DNA of 35,350 nt from an uncultured SAR86 cluster bacterium. GTDB lineage: Bacteria > Pseudomonadota > Gammaproteobacteria > Magnimaribacterales > D2472. A model generated the notes under the pieces. The model had not been told where the DNA came from and ran no database searches. It saw only the letters and a program-made list of their open reading frames with translations. The stretch covers positions 1-35,350 of the forward strand of contig CACBQK010000009.1 in the NCBI GenBank assembly GCA_902541365.1, written 5' to 3'. Made by a program: the position numbers and the translations under genes. Below, piece by piece: positions 1 through 9,199 of this stretch. Each line of letters starts with the position of its first letter. Within the stretch, counting starts at the first letter, position 1.

Positions 1-669
1 CATGGAAAAATTGTTAGACCAAAAAGATTACCTTCAAATCTTTATAAATTTAAAGAAGGTACAGGTGAAGCTAGATGTATTTTGGATTCAATTACAAGCC
101 TACAAAGTGGTGCTGATTTAATTTGGATTGAAACAGAAAAACCACATATTGGACAAATATCTGAGATGATGAATGAAATTAAGAAAGTTGTCCCTAATGC
201 AAAGCTTGTTTATAACAACAGTCCATCATTCAATTGGACTCTTAATTTTAGGCAACAAGTCTTTGATGCTTGGGAAGCAGAAGATAAAGACTTAACTCAA
301 TATGAAAGAGATGATTTAATGGCTGAAAAATATGATTCTACAGAACTTGCAGTTGAAGCCGATGAAAAAATTAGAACATTTCAAGCTGATGCTGCAAAAG
401 AAGCTGGTATTTTTCATCACTTAATAACCCTTCCTACATACCATACTGCTGCCCTTTCTACAGATAATCTTGCCAAAGCATATTTTGGTAATGACGGAAT
501 GCTAGGTTATGTCAAAAATGTTCAGAGGCAAGAAATAAGACAGGGTATTGCATGTGTCAAGCATCAAAATATGGCTGGATCTGATATGGGCGATGATCAT
601 AAAGAGTATTTTGCTGGTGAAGCTGCTCTTAAAGCAGCCGGTAAAGATAATACTATGAATCAGTTTTAA
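1..669 (+). CDS. aceA: Isocitrate lyase, C-terminal part (5' end outside window)
   Basis: Glyoxylate-shunt enzyme that splits isocitrate into succinate and glyoxylate; cytoplasmic. The reading frame is open from base 1 (first codons His-Gly-Lys), so the gene starts upstream of the window; an internal TTG at 82 is not a credible start. The visible ~222 residues include an ICL substrate-binding segment (NNSPSFNW, usually NCSPSFNW), a TLPTYHTAA segment and a C-terminus GKDNTMNQF that matches the long Pseudomonas-type isocitrate lyases (about 530 residues). The catalytic KKCGH loop would lie upstream and is not seen. Its 3' end overlaps the convergent nqrM by 17 bases, leaving no room for an intergenic terminator. 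It implies growth on acetyl-CoA-yielding substrates, in keeping with the acyl-CoA dehydrogenases nearby. Confidence 0.95.
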   Translation, partial: HGKIVRPKRLPSNLYKFKEGTGEARCILDSITSLQSGADLIWIETEKPHIGQISEMMNEIKKVVPNAKLVYNNSPSFNWTLNFRQQVFDAWEAEDKDLTQYERDDLMAEKYDSTELAVEADEKIRTFQADAAKEAGIFHHLITLPTYHTAALSTDNLAKAYFGNDGMLGYVKNVQRQEIRQGIACVKHQNMAGSDMGDDHKEYFAGEAALKAAGKDNTMNQF

Positions 670-835
670 TACAATCGCCCTTTTCTTTTCCACAAAACTC
701 ACATGGTGCACCTTCTTCAAAAGTAGAAAGACCACCACATGAACCTTGCAAAGGTTTATTGTTAAAAATAAAACCTGCAGCAAGCCCACAAATTGCAAGC
801 GCGAAAAGAAAAGCTGCTATTAATATCTCACTCAT
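653..835 (-). CDS. nqrM: Na+-NQR maturation factor NqrM (DUF539)
   Basis: Small membrane protein (60 aa) needed to assemble the iron centre held by cysteines of NqrD and NqrE. One N-terminal membrane helix (about residues 4-24) is followed by the family motif GSCGGL with Cys33, then Cys45, Cys48 and Cys55, the conserved cysteines thought to carry iron. It is the last gene of the nqr operon: its ATG (835-833) overlaps the end of apbE (ATGAGTGA arrangement), as in other gammaproteobacterial nqr-apbE-nqrM sets. The TAG stop lies inside the 3' end of the convergent aceA. Family assignment is from the motif and position. Confidence 0.9.
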   Translation of the reverse strand: MSEILIAAFLFALAICGLAAGFIFNNKPLQGSCGGLSTFEEGAPCEFCGKEKGDCIKTDS

Positions 836-1832
836 GATTCATATTTTGCCATGATTTTGATTCAAAATACTTAATTACGCCATCACTTACATAAATAATT
901 TTAATTTTTATACCTAATGATTCTGATAACTCTATGGATTCATCCAGCGATAAAACATTAAATGCTGTTGCAAATGCATCAGCTCTGCTAACAGAAGATT
1001 CATCTAAAACAGTTACAGAAAGGACATTATTATCTTTAGATTTAATAGTTCTTGGGTCTATAGAATGTGACACTAGTTCACCATCAAGATATTTAAAATT
1101 TAAATAATCACCAGATGTCGCAACACCAATGAATTTATCAGAGTTAGGTACTGTAAATGAAACATTTTGCTGTAAAGATTGAGGATCTTGAATACCAATG
1201 GTCCAAATACCATTTTTAGATGATCCATTAGCTGCAATCTCTCCGCCAATATCAATTAAATAATTATTAAAATTATTTGCCAAAAGATAATCAGAAATTG
1301 CATCTACGGCATAACCCTTAGCTACAGAGGAAAGATCAAAAACAACATCTTTGTTTTTGGAAATACTTTTGTTTTTATCATCTAAAGAAAACTTTAAAAA
1401 ATAGGATTCAAAAACATACTGGTTATTAAGAAATAAGTTGGGCCCAAAACCAAGATTATTTACAACTGAACCGACTGTAATGTCATATACACCATTTGTT
1501 TTATCAGATACATCTAATGCTATCTTAATAATTTCATACAATTCGTCAGAAAGAAAAAACTCTTTATTGATATCATAAAAATTTAACTTATTAACTTCAG
1601 AGTTTTGCTTATAGTTTGATGCAATTAAATCAATCTTATTAAGAATATCTTCAATTTCATCAATATACTGTTGATTAATAAATTCTTTAGAAGATATCTT
1701 CCAATAAGTTCCATAGATTTTTCCTTGATAAATATAATTATTCTTTTGGTTATAATCATAAGCAAAATAAACGCAGACTAAACCAACTATAAGGGCTATA
1801 AACTTAGAAACATTTGGTCTTGTAATAATAAT
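828..1832 (-). CDS. apbE: FAD:protein FMN transferase (NQR flavinylation enzyme), unusual start
   Basis: Transfers FMN from FAD onto threonines of NqrB and NqrC, on the periplasmic side. Motifs seen: DLSSVAKGYAVD, GGEIAANG, ATSGDYLNF, SHSIDPRT and the C-terminal SRADAFATAF metal/FAD site. The first conventional in-frame start (TTG at 1541) would remove about 95 residues, but the frame stays open upstream and encodes a membrane anchor (FIALIVGLVCVYFAYDY) and an ApbE-like N-terminal domain, giving ~332-334 aa, the usual family length. No ATG, GTG or TTG occurs in frame between 1542 and the in-frame stop near 1845. Three successive ATT codons (1832, 1829, 1826) follow a GGTGG in the end of nqrF, so an ATT start is the best guess; a base error is the alternative. 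The exact start is therefore uncertain. Confidence 0.85.
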   Translation of the reverse strand: MIITRPNVSKFIALIVGLVCVYFAYDYNQKNNYIYQGKIYGTYWKISSKEFINQQYIDEIEDILNKIDLIASNYKQNSEVNKLNFYDINKEFFLSDELYEIIKIALDVSDKTNGVYDITVGSVVNNLGFGPNLFLNNQYVFESYFLKFSLDDKNKSISKNKDVVFDLSSVAKGYAVDAISDYLLANNFNNYLIDIGGEIAANGSSKNGIWTIGIQDPQSLQQNVSFTVPNSDKFIGVATSGDYLNFKYLDGELVSHSIDPRTIKSKDNNVLSVTVLDESSVSRADAFATAFNVLSLDESIELSESLGIKIKIIYVSDGVIKYFESKSWQNMNHE

Positions 1833-3052
1833 TAACCACCAAAATCATCTAGTGCGATATTTTCTCTTTCAACACCTAGATCTAATAGCATATCAATAAC
1901 AGCTTTGTTCATCATTGGTGGGCCGCACAAGTAGTATTCACAATCTTCAGGTGCTGGGTGATTTTTTAAATAGTTATCAAATAAAACCTGATGAATAAAT
2001 CCTGTATCACCACTCCAATTATCTTCAGGTAAAGGATCTGAAAGAGCTACATGCCATGAAAAATTATCATTATCATTATCTAATTTATCAAACTCATCAA
2101 CATAGAACATCTCTTTTAAGCTTCTTGCTCCATACCAAAATGTTATTTTTCTATCAGTATTGATTCGAAGAAGTTGGTCAAAAATATGAGCTCTCATCGG
2201 AGCCATACCCGCACCACCACCAACAAATACCATTTCATTAGGAGTTTCTTTTGCAAAGAATTCACCAAACGGGCCAAATACCTTAACTTTATCTCCAGGT
2301 TTCAAGTTAAAAACCCATGATGACATCAAACCTGGAGGAAAATCACTGCCAGGCGGTGGTGAAGCTATTCTAATATTAAATTTAAGGACTCCTTTTTCTT
2401 CAGGATAATTTGCCATTGAGTAGGCTCTTATAACTGGTTCGTTATTAACAGCCTTATTATCCCAAATCTTAAATCTATCCCAATCTTCATGATATTCTTT
2501 TTCAATATCAAAATCCTTATAATCTATTTTATATTCAGGAGCCTCAAGTTGGACATATCCACCAGCTTTAAAGTCCACATTTTCACCTTCGGGTAATTTT
2601 AAAATTAACTCTTTTATAAAAGTTGCAACATTTTCATTGGAAACTACCTCACATTCCCACTCTTTTACTCCAAAAACATCATCTGGCACTGTTATTTTTA
2701 GATCATTTTTAACAGCAACCTGACAAGATAATCTCCAACCATCATTCTTTTCTTTTGCATTAAAATGACTTTCCTCAGTTGGGAGTATTGAACCTCCGCC
2801 TTCAAGAATTTGGCATTTGCATTGACTACATGTTCCACCACCTCCACATGCAGAAGAAAGGAAAATTTTGTTATCTGCTAATGTTTGTAATAGTTTTGAT
2901 CCTGTTTGTACTTCAAGTTTATTTTCTTCATCACCATTGATTGTTATTGAAACATTCCCTGAAGCAACTAATTGACTTCTTGCAAGAAGAATTACAACTA
3001 CAAGCAGTAAAACTATACCTGTAAATGAAACAACTCCTAATACTAAATCCAT
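1832..3052 (-). CDS. nqrF: Na+-NQR subunit F (NADH dehydrogenase, 2Fe-2S/FAD)
   Basis: Entry point for electrons from NADH in the Na+-pumping NADH:quinone oxidoreductase of the inner membrane. 406 aa, family-typical. Domains in order: N-terminal membrane helix (about 3-25); ferredoxin-like 2Fe-2S domain with Cys69, Cys75, Cys78 and Cys110; FAD-binding domain with the RAYSMANYP motif; NADH-binding domain with [15 protein letters not shown] and a C-terminal YYLCGPPMM and LDDFGG. All expected cofactor ligands are present. It starts 10 bases after nqrE and its TAA overlaps the region where apbE must start. Confidence 0.97.
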   Translation of the reverse strand: MDLVLGVVSFTGIVLLLVVVILLARSQLVASGNVSITINGDEENKLEVQTGSKLLQTLADNKIFLSSACGGGGTCSQCKCQILEGGGSILPTEESHFNAKEKNDGWRLSCQVAVKNDLKITVPDDVFGVKEWECEVVSNENVATFIKELILKLPEGENVDFKAGGYVQLEAPEYKIDYKDFDIEKEYHEDWDRFKIWDNKAVNNEPVIRAYSMANYPEEKGVLKFNIRIASPPPGSDFPPGLMSSWVFNLKPGDKVKVFGPFGEFFAKETPNEMVFVGGGAGMAPMRAHIFDQLLRINTDRKITFWYGARSLKEMFYVDEFDKLDNDNDNFSWHVALSDPLPEDNWSGDTGFIHQVLFDNYLKNHPAPEDCEYYLCGPPMMNKAVIDMLLDLGVERENIALDDFGG

Positions 3053-3062
3053 TTAAAATCTC

Positions 3063-3674
3063 CTATAAAGATATTCCACCAAATGACATAAAACCAAAGC
3101 TCATTAAACCAACGATAATAAAAGTCATGCCAAGACCTTTTAGACCTTCAGGAATATCTGAATACTTTAATTTTTCTCTAATTCCTGCAAGTATCACAAT
3201 TGCCATTGCCCAACCAACACCTGCACCCAGACCGTAAGCAATACTTTCAGTGAACATTAAATCTTTTTCTACCATAAATAAAGACGCACCTAATATTGCA
3301 CAGTTAACTGTGATTAATGGTAAGAATACGCCAAGGGCGTTGTATAAAGCTGGTATATATTTATCTAAAAACATTTCTAAAATTTGAACTGCAGCAGCAA
3401 TCACGCCAATATAACTTATTAGTTCTACAAACTCTAAATTTGTATTTGGGAGGCCAGCCCAAGTAAGAGCACCCTCTCTTAATACATAGTTATAAATTAA
3501 GTTATTTAAAGGTACTGTGATAGCACAGACTACTATAACGGCTATACCTAAACCAAAAGCTGCATCAATTTTTTTTGATATAGCTAAAAAAGTACACATG
3601 CCTAAAAACAAAGATAAGGCTATATTTTCAATAAAGACAGTATTGATGAATATATTTAGATAATGTTCAAACAT
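3063..3674 (-). CDS. nqrE: Na+-NQR subunit E
   Basis: Integral membrane subunit (203 aa, about six helices) of the sodium-pumping NADH:quinone reductase. It is homologous to NqrD in inverted topology; the two share an iron centre that carries electrons across the membrane. Cys27 (in [10 protein letters not shown]) and Cys125 (in [11 protein letters not shown]) are the conserved ligands, both present. The ATG lies inside the end of nqrD (8-base overlap), indicating translational coupling in the nqrABCDEF order. Confidence 0.97.
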   Translation of the reverse strand: MFEHYLNIFINTVFIENIALSLFLGMCTFLAISKKIDAAFGLGIAVIVVCAITVPLNNLIYNYVLREGALTWAGLPNTNLEFVELISYIGVIAAAVQILEMFLDKYIPALYNALGVFLPLITVNCAILGASLFMVEKDLMFTESIAYGLGAGVGWAMAIVILAGIREKLKYSDIPEGLKGLGMTFIIVGLMSFGFMSFGGISL

Positions 3675-4338
3675 TTAACTCTTTTTTGTTTAAATTTGGT
3701 GCAACGGAATGTTTTGATAAGTCAAAATCATCCTCTTCAATCTGATCATTGTTATATCCTCTAATTAACCAAATAAATAAACCAATAATAATAAATGAAC
3801 TCGGAGGAAGCAGTAGGAGATTATTAGTTGGGTACCAATCACCAAAAATTGGAATACCAAACAAAGTTCCTGCACCAAAAAGCTCACGAATAAATGCAAC
3901 ACCAATAAGTATTAAACTGTATCCGATACCATTACCAAGACCATCTAAGAAACTTACAAAAGGTTTTTCTTTCATTGCAAAAGCTTCTGCTCTACCCATT
4001 ACAATACAATTAGTAATAATTAGGCCAACAAATACTGATAGTTTTTTACTTGTTTCATAGTCATAAGCCTTAAGAAGTTCATCAACCAAAATAACCAAAG
4101 TGGCAATAATGGTCATTTGAACAATAATACGGACAGATGATGGTATATAGTTTCTAATAATTGAAATAAATAGATTAGAAAGTGAGACAACAGATGTTAA
4201 AGCAATGCACATTATCAATGTGACATTTAAATTGCTTGTTACTGCTAAAGCTGAGCAAATTCCTAAGATTTGCAGCGTTATTGGATTCTCCTTGATTAGA
4301 GGATTTACTAGTACTTCTCTATATTGCTTAAGACTCAT
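3667..4338 (-). CDS. nqrD: Na+-NQR subunit D
   Basis: Integral membrane subunit partnering NqrE around the intramembrane iron centre. From ATG 4338 it has 223 aa; a TTG two codons upstream (4344) is possible but less likely. Conserved cysteines fall at about 28 ([10 protein letters not shown]) and 111 ([10 protein letters not shown]), close to positions 29 and 112 of the Vibrio protein. Six hydrophobic segments are visible, and the C-terminal tail is charged. The start overlaps the end of nqrC by 11 bases and the end overlaps nqrE by 8 bases. Confidence 0.96.
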   Translation of the reverse strand: MSLKQYREVLVNPLIKENPITLQILGICSALAVTSNLNVTLIMCIALTSVVSLSNLFISIIRNYIPSSVRIIVQMTIIATLVILVDELLKAYDYETSKKLSVFVGLIITNCIVMGRAEAFAMKEKPFVSFLDGLGNGIGYSLILIGVAFIRELFGAGTLFGIPIFGDWYPTNNLLLLPPSSFIIIGLFIWLIRGYNNDQIEEDDFDLSKHSVAPNLNKKELNV

Positions 4339-5098
4339 AATCAAAATTTTCTAAAAGTTTTAAATAACCTGAATCACTAAACCAGTATTCAATCATATTG
4401 GAAACACCCCTACTTGTCAGAGTTGCTCCAGAAAGACCATCAACCATATATTTAGAATCATTCATATTCTTATCAACAGCACCTTTTATTACTTGTAGTT
4501 TTACATCTCCAGACTGATAGATCTCTTTGCCAACCCAAATATTTTTCCAGTTAGGATTATCGACCTCTCCACCAAGACCTGGTGTTTCTTTATGTTCATA
4601 AAATTCAATACCCACAACAGTATTAAAATCATTTTCTATAGCAATGTAACCATAAAGAGTTCCCCACAAACCATAGCCACGAATTGGAAGAATTAATTTA
4701 TCTATTTCATTATCTTTAGTTGAAAAATAAATTTTTCCAATATTTTCTCTATTTTTAATAATTGCAATATCTTTATCAGCTGGAACCGGTTTAGATTGAT
4801 CTGAGAATCTCAATGATTGCAGTTGATCATATTTATCAATATCAAAATCTTTATACTCTTTATATGTTTCACCTGTATCAAAATCTAAAAAACGAATCTC
4901 AAGGTTTTTGAATTGATCTTCAACTGACATTGATTCATCATAAATGTTTGCAGCTTCAAGAATCTTAATTCTTTTATCATTAAGTTTATTTATATTTTGT
5001 TGATCTCTTAGTGATACAGCAGTAAAAGAAACAAATAGCGAACAAAGCAAGCAAACTCCAAGAGTTACACTTAAAGTCTTAATAATTGTTTCATTCAT
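4328..5098 (-). CDS. nqrC: Na+-NQR subunit C (covalent FMN)
   Basis: Periplasmically exposed NQR subunit carrying covalent FMN. 256 aa with an N-terminal membrane anchor (about 9-28) and a C-terminal FMN-binding domain. The flavinylation motif [10 protein letters not shown] places the FMN-bearing threonine at 226, one residue from Thr225 of the Vibrio enzyme. ApbE at the end of this operon would attach the flavin. The ATG overlaps the nqrB stop (ATGA). Confidence 0.97.
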   Translation of the reverse strand: MNETIIKTLSVTLGVCLLCSLFVSFTAVSLRDQQNINKLNDKRIKILEAANIYDESMSVEDQFKNLEIRFLDFDTGETYKEYKDFDIDKYDQLQSLRFSDQSKPVPADKDIAIIKNRENIGKIYFSTKDNEIDKLILPIRGYGLWGTLYGYIAIENDFNTVVGIEFYEHKETPGLGGEVDNPNWKNIWVGKEIYQSGDVKLQVIKGAVDKNMNDSKYMVDGLSGATLTSRGVSNMIEYWFSDSGYLKLLENFDYES

Positions 5099-6327
5099 AA
5101 TGCTTCTCTGTATTTAAGTTTTTTTTGAATATTATTATTTACAACTAAATGATCTATAACAGGTGCTAGTAGGTTAGCAAAGAGTATAGCAAGCATCATT
5201 CCTTCAGGAAATGCTGGATTAACAACACGTATGAGAACTACTGTAACTCCTATTACTATTCCATAAATCCATCTACCTTTGTTGGTTCCTGAACCTGAAA
5301 CTGGTTCGGTAGCCATAAAAACTAAACCAAATGCAAAACTACCTATAACAAGATGCCAGTAAAATGGAACATTGAACATCGGATTAGTTTCTGAACCAAT
5401 AATATTGAATAGTGAACTTGTAACAAACATCCCTAAAAGTGTTCCTAGCATAATCCTGTAGGAGGCAATTCTTGTCATCAACAGAATTACTGCAGCAATT
5501 AAGATTGCGATAATAGATGTCTCCCCTATCGAACCTGGAATGTTTCCAGCAAAAGCATCAAACCAACTAAATTTGTTTGTCAAACCAGGTACGCCTGTTT
5601 CAGCAGCCACACCAAGAGGTGTAGCACCAGAGTAGCCTTGAGGAATAATCATTTGATCTCCTAGTCCAGAAATCCAAACTTTATCCCCTGAAAGATCAGA
5701 AGGATAAGCAAAATAAAGGAAAGCTCTTCCAGTTAGAGCTGGATTGAGGAAGTTTTTACCAGTTCCACCAAAAATCTCTTTTCCAATAACGATTCCAAAT
5801 GTTATACCTAGTGCAGCTTGCCATAGAGGAAGATCTGGTGGACAACTTAAAGCAAACAGAACTGAAGATACAAAAAAACCTTCATTAACCTCATGTTTTC
5901 TAATTATTGCAAATAAAATTTCCCAAGATATACCAACTATAAATGTTGTTGCATAAATAGGGATAAAATAAACTGCACCAAACCACATTTTATTTATAAA
6001 ACTATTTGGCTCATAGCCAAAAATATTTACAAGATAATGGTGCCAATCACCAGTATTAGGTGTATCTATAAGTGCTAAATATTCAAGAGACTGATTTCCA
6101 ATATTATACATACCGAAAAACATTGCTGGAAAGGTTGATAGCCAAACTATGACCATCATTCGTTGAATATCTAGAGCATCTCTTATATGAATTGGATTTT
6201 TAGTTTTATTTCTGGAAAGAAAAAATAAATTTTCGAAGATGTCATAAATTGGAAAATATTTTTCAGCCGTACCGCCTTTCGAAAAAGAAGGTTTTGCATC
6301 ATCAAAAAGATTTCTAAGAAATTTCAT
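5095..6327 (-). CDS. nqrB: Na+-NQR subunit B (covalent FMN, sodium channel)
   Basis: Largest membrane subunit (410 aa), with covalent FMN and riboflavin, forming much of the Na+ path and the quinone site. The motif GYSGATPLG places the flavinylated threonine at 236, the same number as in Vibrio cholerae NqrB. Multiple hydrophobic helices and conserved segments such as GGTGKNFLNPALTGRAFLYF and ATEPVSGSGTNKGRWIYG are visible. The start overlaps the nqrA stop (ATGA), consistent with coupled translation. Confidence 0.97.
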   Translation of the reverse strand: MKFLRNLFDDAKPSFSKGGTAEKYFPIYDIFENLFFLSRNKTKNPIHIRDALDIQRMMVIVWLSTFPAMFFGMYNIGNQSLEYLALIDTPNTGDWHHYLVNIFGYEPNSFINKMWFGAVYFIPIYATTFIVGISWEILFAIIRKHEVNEGFFVSSVLFALSCPPDLPLWQAALGITFGIVIGKEIFGGTGKNFLNPALTGRAFLYFAYPSDLSGDKVWISGLGDQMIIPQGYSGATPLGVAAETGVPGLTNKFSWFDAFAGNIPGSIGETSIIAILIAAVILLMTRIASYRIMLGTLLGMFVTSSLFNIIGSETNPMFNVPFYWHLVIGSFAFGLVFMATEPVSGSGTNKGRWIYGIVIGVTVVLIRVVNPAFPEGMMLAILFANLLAPVIDHLVVNNNIQKKLKYREAL

Positions 6328-7637
6328 TGTAATTCTTTATAAATTAATTCTAAGTTTTCATCTAAAATTGAGCAGTAATCATATTTGCTAGGACATACAT
6401 AACTACATAGGGATAAATCTTCAGGAGCCAACTCTAGTACACCAAGTTTTATAGCATTTTCGATATCTTTTACAACAATAGATTTTAATAACTGGAGTGA
6501 CATTATATTTAATGGCATAACCTCCTCATACGCTGCAACAGGCACTATTCCTCTATTACTACCATTGAGAGCAGTATTGAACTCAAACTCATCAGGTTTT
6601 ATCCAGCTTGATATAAAGGCACCAAGCTTGGAATGCAGTTTTGATCCTGGCATTAGCCAATTAAGAAAAGTATCAGGTACTTCATCTGAAATAGCTGAAA
6701 TCTGATTATGATAAAAGCCTAAAAATGTTAATGAATCAGTAATTTCATATCCATTTAGAACAGATCCAGATATTAATCGAGAATTATCTTTTAAATTACC
6801 TGCAACAAGTTCCCTGCAATCTGATCCAATTCTAGCTTTAACAATTTTTGGTTCAATAATTGATGGCCCTCCAATAGATACATATTTAGAGGTTCTTATC
6901 TTATTATTTAGAGTAAAGTCACCAAAAGATAAAATACCCTGTCCATCTGTATACCAACACTTAGAGTTTATATCTACAGGTTTTATAAAATGAATGTGTG
7001 TGCCTGATAGACCAGCAGGATGAGGGCCATTAAAATTATAGTAATTTATACCATCTACAAAATTATTAAAGTCATTATTTTGATAGCAAACGTGAATATT
7101 ACAATTAAAAATTTCCTTCAATTTAATTAATGATCTATTAAATAAATCTATTTCATGTCGAAGATAAATATATGGATCAACCGATAAGGGGTTTGTGTCA
7201 CAAATATTTACAAATATATCATCAGGGATGTCGCTTGGTTTTGGTGTTTTGTTAAACGGTCTTGTTCTAAAATTATTAATGACTCCGTATTTTGATAGAT
7301 TTCTAAGAATCTCATTATCATTATTTAAAATTTCAACTTGATCCTCTTGCTCTGCAATCTCAATCTCTATACTAATAAAACGTCTCTTTTCACCTCTATT
7401 AATAGATTTTATTAATCCTCCTGCTGGAGACGTAAAAAATACACCAGGATTTTTTTTATCCTCGAATAAAGCTGAACCAATTTTTACCTCGTCACCAATT
7501 TCAACCATCATTGTTGGTTTCATGCCAATATAATCCGGTCCAAGAATGCCAACATGAGATATTTTTGTTGAGTCGGAGACAGTGCCCTCAGGTGACCCTG
7601 AAATAGGTATATTTAAGCCTTTTTTTAAGTGATACAA
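6324..7637 (-). CDS. nqrA: Na+-NQR subunit A
   Basis: Peripheral cytoplasmic subunit of the complex, 437 aa, first gene of the operon. The N-terminus YHLKKGLNIPISG corresponds to the family's KKGLDLPIAG. Further recognisable segments are HVGILGPDYIGMKP, GLSGTHIHF and the C-terminal EDLSLCSYVCPSKYDY. The start is TTG: the frame upstream has no ATG before a stop, and AGGAAG lies 8 bases before the TTG. A 68-base gap separates it from the upstream gap gene; it contains a TATAAT-like -10, so the nqr operon may have its own promoter. Confidence 0.96.
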   Translation of the reverse strand: MYHLKKGLNIPISGSPEGTVSDSTKISHVGILGPDYIGMKPTMMVEIGDEVKIGSALFEDKKNPGVFFTSPAGGLIKSINRGEKRRFISIEIEIAEQEDQVEILNNDNEILRNLSKYGVINNFRTRPFNKTPKPSDIPDDIFVNICDTNPLSVDPYIYLRHEIDLFNRSLIKLKEIFNCNIHVCYQNNDFNNFVDGINYYNFNGPHPAGLSGTHIHFIKPVDINSKCWYTDGQGILSFGDFTLNNKIRTSKYVSIGGPSIIEPKIVKARIGSDCRELVAGNLKDNSRLISGSVLNGYEITDSLTFLGFYHNQISAISDEVPDTFLNWLMPGSKLHSKLGAFISSWIKPDEFEFNTALNGSNRGIVPVAAYEEVMPLNIMSLQLLKSIVVKDIENAIKLGVLELAPEDLSLCSYVCPSKYDYCSILDENLELIYKELQ

Positions 7638-7670
7638 CTTTTCAACTTCCTATCTTAAAAAAACGTTTGA

Positions 7671-7676
7671 ATTATA
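7671..7676 (-). promoter_or_regulatory. Candidate -10 element of the nqr operon
   Basis: On the minus strand the 68-base gap between gap and nqrA contains a perfect TATAAT about 34 bases before the nqrA TTG. No good -35 is visible at 17 bases. In DNA this AT-rich, chance TATAAT hexamers are common, so this is a weak prediction supported mainly by its position. Confidence 0.3.
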
Positions 7677-7705
7677 GTATTTTAAGCCTCTATATACTAT
7701 TAATA

Positions 7706-9199
7706 TCAAACCTTTACGGGCAATCTAATAAGATTTATGCCAGCAATATTTTTAACTAAATTAACAACTTGGACTGAATAACCATACTCATTGTCATACC
7801 AACAATATAAAGTAATTTTATTGTCAGAAACTATAGTTGCTTGTGAATCAATTACAGAAGCAAAAGGGCTTGAGTAAAAGTCAGAAGAGACAATCTCAGT
7901 GGAGTTAACAAAACCAACAATTTCTCTATATTTAGAATTAAAGGCTGTCTTTCTGAGAAATTCATTTACATCCTCTTTGTTTAGATCGTTCTTCTCAACT
8001 GTTAATGACATTACAGCCAAGCTTACATTTGGAGTCGGGACTCTGATGGCATTACCAGTTAATTTTCCATCGAGTTCAGGTAATGCTTTAGAAACTGCTT
8101 TTACTGCTCCTGTAGATGTAATGACCATATTTAAAGCGGCACTTCTTCCTCTTCTATCTTTCTTATGATAATTGTCGATTAGATTTTGATCATTTGTATA
8201 AGCATGAACAGTTTCGATATGTCCTGATGTTATTGCGTATTCTTTATTTAGAATATCTAAAACAGGAACAATTGCATTAGTTGTGCAAGAAGCAGCTGAG
8301 ATTACATTATCAGATTCATTTAATATGTCGTTATTGATACCGTTAACAATATTCTTTATTTGACCCTTACCTGGAGCAGTTAAAACAACTTTACTAGCAC
8401 CTGACTCTAGATGAAGAGATAAATCTTTCTCCTCTCTCCAAATACCTGTATTATCAATAACAATTGGATTGTCTATGTCATAATCAGAATAATTAAAATC
8501 ATTGGGTCCATTTGCATAGATGATTTTTACAGGATTGCCATTTATTACTAAAGTTTCCGTTTCATTATCAACTCTAATCGTTCCGTGGAATGAGCCGTGG
8601 ACAGAATCACGTCTCAACAAACTTGCTCGCTTAAGTAGATCGTTCGTATCTGATCCTTTTCTCACGACAATTGCTCTAAGCCTGTAATAATTTCCTGGAC
8701 CTGTCATTTGAGCCATAATGCGTGAAACTAATCTTCCTATTCGACCAAATCCATACAAAACTACGTCCTGTGGTTTTGAAGGTCTTTGCTGATTAACTTT
8801 ATCTAGTGGATCTAAAACGAATGTTTTAATGTGAGAATCAATTTGTGAATCATCTAGAGATTTATTTTCTTTCATAAAATCTACTACTATCTCACCAAGA
8901 TCAATTTCACAATCCTTAATATCCTGGAGTTCAATTCTTTGCAAAAAGGGATAAGTCTCGAGTTCAGAAATCTCAGTATCTTCAACTCTTCTTATAAATC
9001 TATGTGATTTCATTATTTCAATAGGGGACTGATTTATTAATGAATGTCCGTACATAAGTACATTTACACCATTTCTATAAAGTCTTCCTATTATAGGAAC
9101 CATTAATTCTGCTAAACCCTCACGCCATTTCCAGTCACCAAAAAAATCATCTGGTTTGTCTCTTAACCTGAGATCTGGATTTTTTGTGAGATCAGTCAT
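7706..9199 (-). CDS. gap: N-terminally extended glyceraldehyde-3-phosphate dehydrogenase
   Basis: NAD(P)-dependent oxidation of glyceraldehyde-3-phosphate (or the reverse, in gluconeogenesis); cytoplasmic. 497 aa against ~335 for ordinary GAPDH: about 145 extra N-terminal residues precede the Rossmann motif GFGRIGRLV. The catalytic core is intact, with SAASCTTN (Cys305), the following HAYTNDQN, and WYDNEYGYS near the end. This long form beside nqr and mfd recalls the GapB-type gene (PA3001) of Pseudomonas. The ATG overlaps the stop of the upstream acyl-CoA dehydrogenase (TAATG). The extension, which contains FFGDWKWREGLAELMVPIIG, has no function I can assign. With isocitrate lyase nearby a gluconeogenic role is plausible, but this is inference. 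Confidence 0.92.
   Translation of the reverse strand: MTDLTKNPDLRLRDKPDDFFGDWKWREGLAELMVPIIGRLYRNGVNVLMYGHSLINQSPIEIMKSHRFIRRVEDTEISELETYPFLQRIELQDIKDCEIDLGEIVVDFMKENKSLDDSQIDSHIKTFVLDPLDKVNQQRPSKPQDVVLYGFGRIGRLVSRIMAQMTGPGNYYRLRAIVVRKGSDTNDLLKRASLLRRDSVHGSFHGTIRVDNETETLVINGNPVKIIYANGPNDFNYSDYDIDNPIVIDNTGIWREEKDLSLHLESGASKVVLTAPGKGQIKNIVNGINNDILNESDNVISAASCTTNAIVPVLDILNKEYAITSGHIETVHAYTNDQNLIDNYHKKDRRGRSAALNMVITSTGAVKAVSKALPELDGKLTGNAIRVPTPNVSLAVMSLTVEKNDLNKEDVNEFLRKTAFNSKYREIVGFVNSTEIVSSDFYSSPFASVIDSQATIVSDNKITLYCWYDNEYGYSVQVVNLVKNIAGINLIRLPVKV

Noticed and set aside
502..798. Minus-strand open frame of 98 codons across the aceA/nqrM junction
   Set aside because: It lies opposite aceA and inside nqrM in another frame, has no family motif, and both real genes are well supported.
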